From NCBI GenBank assembly GCA_014384025.1, contig JACNGQ010000198.1, positions 1 to 64,000 on the forward strand: DNA of 64,000 bases, in the 5' to 3' direction. Under the pieces are notes generated by a model that was not told where the DNA came from, did not search any database, and was given only the letters and a program-made list of their open reading frames with translations. Below, piece by piece: positions 56,928-64,000 of this stretch. The stretch is from Planctomycetota bacterium. Its GTDB lineage: Bacteria; Planctomycetota; Phycisphaerae; Sedimentisphaerales; Anaerobacaceae. The translations under genes and the position numbers were made by a program. Every line of letters begins with the position of its first letter. Within the stretch, counting starts at the first letter, position 1.

Positions 56928-59354
56928 TCACTCATCAAGCACCACTATTTGAAACTGTTCGTCAGTTTTTTCCAATCGGCACTTGATTGTCCCTGTGCTT
57001 TCAAGGCCGTCTGCTTTCATAGTGATTTGTTCGGAAGTCGGAAGAAGCGCTGACAGCTCGCCGTCGGATATTTTTGCCTTCAACAAATAACCTCCCTCAA
57101 TCCGTTCCAGACTTGCTTCATCAGGCACCTTGTCCGTGTGACGATGGGGACGATAAAGTGTCACGAATTCCACCTGTCTTTTTTTATTTTCTGTCTTCGC
57201 CGTTAAATGCCATTCACGCAGCTTAATTCTCGGGCGGGGATTGGGATCGTATTGGTCCGTCTGACTGAATGTCAAAGCAGATGGCGTAAGAAAATCAATG
57301 TCACAAACTACATCATCATTTCGAACACGGACATTATGCTGACCATCGACATCAATCTTATTGATAGCGTGCAGCCAGTATTCATAAGTCGCCGGCTCTC
57401 TCGCCTCCAGACGGTCATAGACGACCACTAATTCCGGCTTGACAAAAATAATACTCCGTGTAAAACGCTCCAGCGGTGGCTCATAAGCCTTTCCCGCCTC
57501 TCCGACAACTATATCAATTGAAGGCGTGGTCTTGAATGAAACGATTTTACCCTGGGCTTTGGACGTACGCCTGCCTTGGCCCTTCCCGTTGACAGTGATA
57601 TTGTTGACCGAGCGTGTGCTCCACATCCAGTTCTTGTGATGATCGCTGCCGTAACTGTCCCTGTAACCCGAGCGAATAAGCAGACGCTTACCATAACCCC
57701 ACAAAAGAAAGGAATTATTTGCCTCATAACCGTGAGATTGCGTACCGAAAGGACTGGATTTGAAAACCACCTGAACACTATTGCCCGCATCTGTCAGACT
57801 GGTATTCAGGTAGGCCTGTCCCGTACCTTTGAATAATCGTGATTTCTCAAGCTCATCAAACGGTATCGCCTGTACCTCAGGAAGTTCGCCGCGAATAAAA
57901 CCAATATAGCCGTCTGCGTTCGCAGGACCTCCGAGCTGCTCGACATACCACCGCCAATGTCCGTTTTGTGCCTGCGCCGAAAATGTGCTCATTATCGGCA
58001 TATAACTTTCTGCCCTCTTATTGGCAGTCAGGTCACCGAAGCCGCCGCCCCTCTTGCCCGGCGGTATAAGGTAAATAGGATAATATCCGACCTTCGAAAA
58101 GTAAGGTTTATCATAAGCGTTGATACCCATAGCCTCACGCATCACATCCGCCCACCAGGTAAAACGGTTCTGATAGCTCGACCAGTAGGAAGTACCCTCG
58201 TGCCAGCCGCCGTCGTCATCGCTCCATACAGGATACACGTTGAAGAAAACATTCGTGGCAAACCACACCCAGTCATCGGCCCCCTCGACCTCGCCAAGAA
58301 AAGCGATGCCAACCTCACCCAGGAAATGCCACGCCCGGTTTGCATGGCTGCCGTATGGCTGCCACAGATGCCGCGGACAAAGATGCTCATACATCTCATC
58401 CCCGCGAACCTTCATCACCGCTCGGCATATTTTCTTCTCCTGCTCGCTCAGCAGGTCATTAACAAAAGTATATGTTCGCGAAAAGTAATAATTATAAGGC
58501 ATTCCTGCCTCGTCATTGTATCGATAGCCCGTACTGCCCTTCGGGTCCCATTTGGCGCATTCCATCAGGATACGCCTGGCCTCAGTGCCGTACTTTTCCT
58601 GCCCGCCAATCAATCGCGTAAATGCCAGCGTTGCAGCGCTGTTAAGCGCACTGATTGTATATGTCCGGTTTCCCCACCAAATTTCCCGCCATGCGTCGCT
58701 GTTTCGCACTATATCTTTCGGATACTTCGGGGGTTCTTCAGTAGAAGGCGGCTTTGCCATAATCCTTTCACAGTCCCTGACAAGCTCATCATACTCCTTT
58801 TTCATCTTGCCTTTTGCCAGTTTCCGCAAACGCCCGACATTCTCAGGACGCATAAAAAGTCGCGGATGACTTTTAGGTATTCGCCCAATCAAATCCTTTC
58901 GTGCTGGCAGCGGCATCTTTGCCGCATCATCGGCGATAGTGAACATCCGCGGTTGGCTCCAGTTCGTATATCGGCCATTTTTGTCCTTACCCCGATATTT
59001 CCAGGTGTATGATCCGGATGGAAAAGTCTCCGACGGACAATAAACGTTGAATTCTATATCTTTCCATTGAAAACTAATATTTGCATTCCGCTCGGTACCT
59101 GAGCATGAAACCTCCCACGTCAATCCCTGTTGCGGCCGCCAGCTAAAACTCGGAGGATTCACACCAGACACTGAACCGGCGGCGGGGCGGTAACCCCATT
59201 CGCCCGGCTCGGCGGGGCGTTCATCTAATTTAAGCTCCTGTCCTCTCACAGTACTTGACACAACCAGTAACAACACAAAGCAAAGACTCATCAGAAACCC
59301 GTTTGTTATAGCTTTACCGGAATAGCACCTATGGTTTTTTCTTTTCGATTTCAT
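56928..59354 (-). CDS. Secreted heparinase II/III-like protein
   Basis: HPRLFMRPENVGRLRKLAKG, W...NRTYTISALNSAATLAF, SHGYEANNSFLLWGYGKRLLIRSGY, PELVVVYDRLEA. Confidence 0.85.
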   Translation of the reverse strand: MKSKRKNHRCYSGKAITNGFLMSLCFVLLLVVSSTVRGQELKLDERPAEPGEWGYRPAAGSVSGVNPPSFSWRPQQGLTWEVSCSGTERNANISFQWKDIEFNVYCPSETFPSGSYTWKYRGKDKNGRYTNWSQPRMFTIADDAAKMPLPARKDLIGRIPKSHPRLFMRPENVGRLRKLAKGKMKKEYDELVRDCERIMAKPPSTEEPPKYPKDIVRNSDAWREIWWGNRTYTISALNSAATLAFTRLIGGQEKYGTEARRILMECAKWDPKGSTGYRYNDEAGMPYNYYFSRTYTFVNDLLSEQEKKICRAVMKVRGDEMYEHLCPRHLWQPYGSHANRAWHFLGEVGIAFLGEVEGADDWVWFATNVFFNVYPVWSDDDGGWHEGTSYWSSYQNRFTWWADVMREAMGINAYDKPYFSKVGYYPIYLIPPGKRGGGFGDLTANKRAESYMPIMSTFSAQAQNGHWRWYVEQLGGPANADGYIGFIRGELPEVQAIPFDELEKSRLFKGTGQAYLNTSLTDAGNSVQVVFKSSPFGTQSHGYEANNSFLLWGYGKRLLIRSGYRDSYGSDHHKNWMWSTRSVNNITVNGKGQGRRTSKAQGKIVSFKTTPSIDIVVGEAGKAYEPPLERFTRSIIFVKPELVVVYDRLEAREPATYEYWLHAINKIDVDGQHNVRVRNDDVVCDIDFLTPSALTFSQTDQYDPNPRPRIKLREWHLTAKTENKKRQVEFVTLYRPHRHTDKVPDEASLERIEGGYLLKAKISDGELSALLPTSEQITMKADGLESTGTIKCRLEKTDEQFQIVVLDE

Positions 59355-59469
59355 ACCGCAGCATCTCCTCATAAAGTAAAAGTTGTATATCAAGAAGCTG
59401 TTCAAAATTTACCTGACAGCCGTCCTTAAGCCCATCAGGTTCGACGCCTCTCTCCTGTTATTGTTACTC

Positions 59470-60402
59470 CTATGAAAGCGTGCCGATTAATTCATTGATT
59501 GCTGCAATATTATTGCGGGTGCAATATTTCTTTATTCCTTCGACAATTTTCTCAGCGCATCCCGGCTCAATAAAACTTGCCGTTCCCACAGCCACCGATG
59601 ATGCCCCCGCGATAATAAATTCGATAGCATCCGAAGCCGTCCTGATACCCCCCATACCAAGAATCGGTATCCCGCTTCCTTTAGTAACTTCATTATAGAC
59701 TTTATTGATAAGATATACCGCTATTGGCTTTATCGCCGGGCCCGATAGTCCGCCGGTCCGATTTGCAAGAACAGGCTTGCGGCTTTCGATATCAATCACC
59801 ATCGCCGTAAACGTATTGATGAGGCTAAGCGCATCGGCTCCCCCCTCAACCGCCGCATGTGCAATCACGCTTATGTCCGTAACGGCAGGTGACAGCTTCA
59901 CCATCAGAACCTTCTCACCGGCAGCTTCTTTCACCGCTGAAGTAATTTCTTTCACCTGCCCGGGCTCTGTTCCGAAACTTATCCCGCCTTTCTTGACATT
60001 GGGACAACTGATATTCAATTCGAATCCCGCTATCGCTTTTTCACCGCTCAGCCGCTGCACAACAGCTACATATTCATCGATGGTCTGACCGGCCACATTT
60101 ACAAAAACAGCAGGACTCATTTTTTCGAGAACAGGCAGCTTCTCCTCGATAAATCTATCTAATCCGATATTTGCCAGTCCAATCGCATTGAGCATGCCCG
60201 AATCTGTCTCGACAATCCTCGGTGTTGCGTTGCCTTTTCTTGGCTTGTCTGTAATGCTTTTTGTAGTAAATCCCCCGAGACAGTTAACATCCATAAAATC
60301 AGCCAGCTCATCGGCATACCCGCACGTCCCCGAAGCCGTCCACACCGGATTCGCCAACCGAATCCCCGCAAAATCAACCGTCATATCAACGCTCTGATTC
60401 AT
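59470..60402 (-). CDS. pyrD: Dihydroorotate dehydrogenase, class 1B type
   Basis: LANPVWTASGTCGY, FELNISCPNVKKGG, VMVKLSPAVTDI, NTFTAMVIDIESRKPVLANRTGGLSGPAIKPIAV. Confidence 0.95.
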   Translation of the reverse strand: MNQSVDMTVDFAGIRLANPVWTASGTCGYADELADFMDVNCLGGFTTKSITDKPRKGNATPRIVETDSGMLNAIGLANIGLDRFIEEKLPVLEKMSPAVFVNVAGQTIDEYVAVVQRLSGEKAIAGFELNISCPNVKKGGISFGTEPGQVKEITSAVKEAAGEKVLMVKLSPAVTDISVIAHAAVEGGADALSLINTFTAMVIDIESRKPVLANRTGGLSGPAIKPIAVYLINKVYNEVTKGSGIPILGMGGIRTASDAIEFIIAGASSVAVGTASFIEPGCAEKIVEGIKKYCTRNNIAAINELIGTLS

Positions 60403-60847
60403 TTTTTAGTTTTCCAACAGCAAACCTTATCACCTCGTCATGGTCGAACGCCAGATCTTCCGGCAGTTCTTCAATATCGAACCACTTTGCCTCGGCCGCA
60501 TCATCCCCGGCCTTTACCTTCGTTTGTTCCTCTTTCGCAATACCCATAAATACAATTGTAATCTGCCTGCCTCTCGGGTCACGTCCTACAGTACCGAAGG
60601 CACGCATCTGCTCCAGGTGCACTCCTGTTAATCCCGTCTCTTCTTCCAATTCTCTTACGATAGCATCCTCTAATTCCTCGTCCATATTAACGAATCCGCC
60701 CGGCACCGCCCACTTGCCTTTGAACGGTTCTCTCCCGCGTTTGATAAGCAGAACCCTAATTTTGCCGCCGGAATGGGTAAAGACAGTCGCATCGACAGTA
60801 ACCATCGGCCTGGGCCACTCATAAATATATTTACCTTTTGTGTTCAT
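60386..60847 (-). CDS. NUDIX hydrolase
   Basis: GGFVNMDEELEDAIVRELEEETGL Nudix box. Confidence 0.95.
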   Translation of the reverse strand: MNTKGKYIYEWPRPMVTVDATVFTHSGGKIRVLLIKRGREPFKGKWAVPGGFVNMDEELEDAIVRELEEETGLTGVHLEQMRAFGTVGRDPRGRQITIVFMGIAKEEQTKVKAGDDAAEAKWFDIEELPEDLAFDHDEVIRFAVGKLKNESER

Positions 60848-60979
60848 AAGATGCGAACGTTGTCCGGGGTACCATGTAATTTGGAATTATCTTATGATTT
60901 GAAAGGGGATATGTCTATCGAAAAAACAGGTGAAGGAATTTTATAATGCAGAGCCCCGACCGTATGGGAGAGGCCTTTT

Positions 60980-61849
60980 TCAATAATCCCGAAAGTTTCT
61001 CATCCACTCCGGCCAATCGGAAGGTTGAACACCGCCTGCTATAGTCCATGTTCCGTTTATATCAAAGCTCCTATGCCACTTAAATGTCCACAACTGCTTA
61101 AGTCCAATCTTTCGGACTGAGAAATCAAGAAAGACTCCGTTTGAATACTCGCCGTGCCGGTTCATACAGAAACGTTTCATTTGTAAAGCGCTCACTAAAT
61201 ACGTTGATATATCACCATCATATTCAGGCGGCGTATCGAAATCATACGGTTTACTTTCAACAAACGCACAGTCCAAAAACATTGGTATATTAGCCGCACC
61301 ATCGACATAAGCATTTCGCCAATTATCTTTTGTAGCTTCCCGCCCATGGATAAACTCCACCTCCGGCGAAGGATTACAAAGCCAGTTATTCATACCATAG
61401 CTGCCGGCCAGGTCGCCGGTCTGCTCAACAGGCCCCCACGCCGCAAATGGATCGTATGCACCTTCTTCTCGTAGTTTTACAGCCGTCGGGCAAAAACGCA
61501 TCTTTTCTTCATTACTGTAATACGGTCGCAGTGGCCCCAACCAGGCATAATTCTCCCATCCGCCCCGGTTAAAATCACCACTCCAGAAATAACCATCATG
61601 TTCACCGGTATACATCTCGAAAGCAACGGCCCACTGATGAAGATTGGATTGACAGGCAACCGCCTTGGCCTGTTTCTTGACCCGCTGCAGGGCTGGCATC
61701 AATATCGCTAACAATAAAGCAATAATGGCAATAACCACCAGCAGCTCAATTAAAGTGAAGCCTTTTTTTCTGCAAATTAGCTTTCGCTTTTTATATTGAT
61801 AAATGTGTAACCGGTAAGCAATCAAGAGTCTTTGAATTTTCTCATCCAC
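60980..61849 (-). CDS. Prepilin-type N-terminal cleavage/methylation domain protein
   Basis: [30 protein letters not shown]-terminus RFCMNRHGEYSNGVFLDFSVRKIGLKQLWTFKWHRSF; exact start uncertain. Confidence 0.88.
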   Translation of the reverse strand: MDEKIQRLLIAYRLHIYQYKKRKLICRKKGFTLIELLVVIAIIALLLAILMPALQRVKKQAKAVACQSNLHQWAVAFEMYTGEHDGYFWSGDFNRGGWENYAWLGPLRPYYSNEEKMRFCPTAVKLREEGAYDPFAAWGPVEQTGDLAGSYGMNNWLCNPSPEVEFIHGREATKDNWRNAYVDGAANIPMFLDCAFVESKPYDFDTPPEYDGDISTYLVSALQMKRFCMNRHGEYSNGVFLDFSVRKIGLKQLWTFKWHRSFDINGTWTIAGGVQPSDWPEWMRNFRDY

Positions 61850-62685
61850 TCCGGCCAGACCGCCGGTGAAGCATTTGTATTATAGTTTGGATGCCATTTC
61901 AACCGCCACAATTCCTTGAGTCCGACCTTCCTGGCGGAACCGTCCAGAAAAACAGCATTTACAAATCCATCATGCCGATTGATGCAGAAACGACGTATCG
62001 AATCTTTACATCCGCAGGGAAACTCCGTTTTCTGGCAGTCATATTCCGGCGGACTGTCGATATCTTTCACCCATCCGCACCACCACCAGCTATCCAGATA
62101 TACGGGTATATTACCTGCCCCGTTGACATTGGCGGTTTTCCAGAAGCAGTTTTGATGGCTCTCTTCGAAACGACCTACTCCGACGATAAAGTTACCTTCA
62201 TCCTGCGGCATAGACAGCCAGCTATTTATACCATAACTTCCATAATAGGCCGGCGTCTGACTGCCCCCGATCTTAAACGTAAGCTTTCCCCACGCCAGGA
62301 ATGTTCCGCCTGTTGTCACACTGCCTCCGGCTATCGGCCGAAATCCCATATTATTTGTGCTGTCCTGGGCGACAGGGCTGGCGATCTTCGTCGCCATAGG
62401 GCAACAGTATATATCTCCGGGGCTGCCGCTGTAACCTTGAAACAGATACATCCAAGGCTCTGGAGTTGCAAGACTATGAAATTTCTGTCTGGGGCAAAGA
62501 CCTTCGTTGCTGGTCGTGTACATCATAAAGACAGTCCCCCATTGCTTGAGATTGGATTGACAAATGACTGCCTTCGCCTGTCTGCGAACTCGCTGCACTG
62601 CAGGCAGCAATATCGCCACCAACAAAACGACAACGGAAATCACCACCAAAAGCTCTATCAAAGTGAAACCTTTTTGCCTGCGCAT
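61822..62685 (-). CDS. Prepilin-type N-terminal cleavage/methylation domain protein
   Basis: [31 protein letters not shown]-terminus RFCINRHDGFVNAVFLDGSARKVGLKELWRLKWH. Confidence 0.9.
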   Translation of the reverse strand: MRRQKGFTLIELLVVISVVVLLVAILLPAVQRVRRQAKAVICQSNLKQWGTVFMMYTTSNEGLCPRQKFHSLATPEPWMYLFQGYSGSPGDIYCCPMATKIASPVAQDSTNNMGFRPIAGGSVTTGGTFLAWGKLTFKIGGSQTPAYYGSYGINSWLSMPQDEGNFIVGVGRFEESHQNCFWKTANVNGAGNIPVYLDSWWWCGWVKDIDSPPEYDCQKTEFPCGCKDSIRRFCINRHDGFVNAVFLDGSARKVGLKELWRLKWHPNYNTNASPAVWPEWMRKFKDS

Positions 62686-62749
62686 TATCCTGCGCCTTTC
62701 ATATTAAGAAATGTTTCAATAACACATTATCAACATCCCGTGATCAATG

Positions 62750-63562
62750 TCAATAATCTTTATAGTTTCTCATCCACTCCGGCCAGTCTTGCGACTGAAC
62801 GAAGCCGGCTTTTGTCCAGGGTCCCTTTGTGTCGAACTTGCGATGCCATTTCAAGGTCCACAACTCTTTTAATCCGACCCTTTTGACCGACCAGTCCAGA
62901 AAAAGCCCGTTCAGAAAACCACTGTGTCGATTCATGCAGAAACGCCTGATTTCATCGACACTCCCTCCTGCCCCCCACACATTTGCACAGTCACCATCGT
63001 ATTCAGGTGGCCTGTCCGTATCTAAAGGGGTAGCACCTGTTATAGCACAATCCCCGAAAAACATTACCTCACTTGCACCTCTTATATTAATGTTCTTCCA
63101 GAGCTGTTCGAGCACCCGTCCGCCCACAACATCTGAAGAGTTCAGCACCCATTGGTTGATACCATAACTGCTCGCAAAAGGATGGCCGCTCGCATCAGTA
63201 ACCGCCTGGTCCCATGTCTGCTCCCAAGCACCCAATGGCGGCCGGGCGCCGTTAGAGTACAGCTTCGTCGCGGACGGGCAAAGAGTTATCTCCTTTTCCC
63301 TGTGGTAGTCCTCTACGAAGTCACGCCATGTCAGAACTGAAGACGGAAAATATCCCCCGGTGTCCTCCGTGTACATCGCCCAGATAAGAGACCATTGATG
63401 CAGGTTAGATTGACATGCAACCGTCCTGGCCTGCCTCCTCACTCGCTGAAGGGCAGGCATCAATATCGCCATCAGTAGCGCAATAATAGCAATAACCACT
63501 AACAGCTCTATTAGTGTAAAGCCGGTTCTTTTCTGCATCACTGTTATCCTACTCTTTTTCAA
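62750..63562 (-). CDS. Prepilin-type N-terminal cleavage/methylation domain protein
   Basis: [29 protein letters not shown]-terminus [37 protein letters not shown]. Confidence 0.9.
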   Translation of the reverse strand: MKKSRITVMQKRTGFTLIELLVVIAIIALLMAILMPALQRVRRQARTVACQSNLHQWSLIWAMYTEDTGGYFPSSVLTWRDFVEDYHREKEITLCPSATKLYSNGARPPLGAWEQTWDQAVTDASGHPFASSYGINQWVLNSSDVVGGRVLEQLWKNINIRGASEVMFFGDCAITGATPLDTDRPPEYDGDCANVWGAGGSVDEIRRFCMNRHSGFLNGLFLDWSVKRVGLKELWTLKWHRKFDTKGPWTKAGFVQSQDWPEWMRNYKDY

Positions 63563-63806
63563 GAGAATATTGGCATTGTCGGCTTATCTTAAATAATTAT
63601 ATCATAATCCGTTACGTTAATACAAGAGGAGGCATAAACATATACCGATGAACATTTTGCTAATTATCAGCGTATGCTTAAAAAATTGAATTTTTGTCAA
63701 AAACTTGATAATATATCAAAAAATGATGCTCGGTGACGTAACTGGGTAAGGAATATACAAGAGTATAGGAAAACCGCGTAAATTTTTGTCTTTTGGAGGA
63801 TTTAAT

Positions 63807-64000
63807 ATGTCCACAAGCAGCAGAAGAATCTCACCATTGATTATTGTCTATGTAACAGTTGTTTTGCTTATAAACAGCGCTGTTGTCCACGGGGCTGACT
63901 GGCCGATTTATAGAGGCCCTCAGCATAATGGCATTACCGGCGAAACCAATTGGATCGCTGATTTTCCGGCCACTGGCCCCAAACAGCTATGGAAAAAGTC
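63807..64000 (+). CDS. N-terminal part of a secreted PQQ-binding-like beta-propeller protein (truncated by window end)
   Basis: GGAGGA RBS; MSTSSRRISPLIIVYVTVVLLINSAVVHGADWPIYRGPQHNGITGETNWIADFPATGPKQLWKK; absent from ORF track because no stop in window. Confidence 0.8.
   Translation, partial: MSTSSRRISPLIIVYVTVVLLINSAVVHGADWPIYRGPQHNGITGETNWIADFPATGPKQLWKK

Noticed and set aside
57957-59012. 351-aa plus-strand ORF
   Set aside because: Antisense to the well-supported heparinase-like CDS, low-complexity translation without family features; typical shadow ORF.
61891-62886. 331-aa plus-strand ORF
   Set aside because: Antisense to two prepilin-type genes; composition rich in H/R/T/S typical of a shadow ORF.

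Overview
The window looks like a chromosomal segment from a Planctomycetota bacterium, probably Phycisphaerae/Sedimentisphaerales-like. This is inferred from gene content: several prepilin-type proteins, DUF1080 proteins, dockerin-like and PQQ-propeller proteins, DapL, and ECF sigma factors with membrane partners. There are about 50 credible CDSs. I found no rRNA, tRNA, CRISPR array or intact transposase by eye. Recognisable blocks are: dapL - folK/deoxynucleoside-kinase fusion - panC - panD - lgt - rhomboid (17.1-22.8 kb); a type II fatty-acid cluster rpmF-plsX-fabH-NMO/FabK-like-fabD-fabG-acpP-fabF (34.4-41.3 kb, minus strand); a putative glycan catabolic locus with PQQ propeller, DUF1080::TIM-barrel fusion, two Tat-exported Gfo/Idh/MocA oxidoreductases, a UroD-like protein and a heparinase II/III-like protein (49.7-59.4 kb); pyrD-nudix; and three tandem prepilin-type genes (61.0-63.6 kb). 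The most interesting non-coding signal is a set of short intergenic tracts with a strict 7-bp period. They occur in at least two sequence classes (AATAGTC-like and NAACGAG-like) and often abut start or stop codons. Other notable items are degenerate intergenic repeats with REP-like palindromes, gene-tail remnants (SSS symporter, 121-aa membrane protein), a frameshifted CPBP-protease pseudogene, a sigma factor fused to a membrane/extracytoplasmic domain, a PD40-dockerin-chagasin fusion, a 24-aa tandem-repeat microprotein, and several tiny ORFs missing from the ORF track. All calls are from reading sequence and translations; no database search was run.
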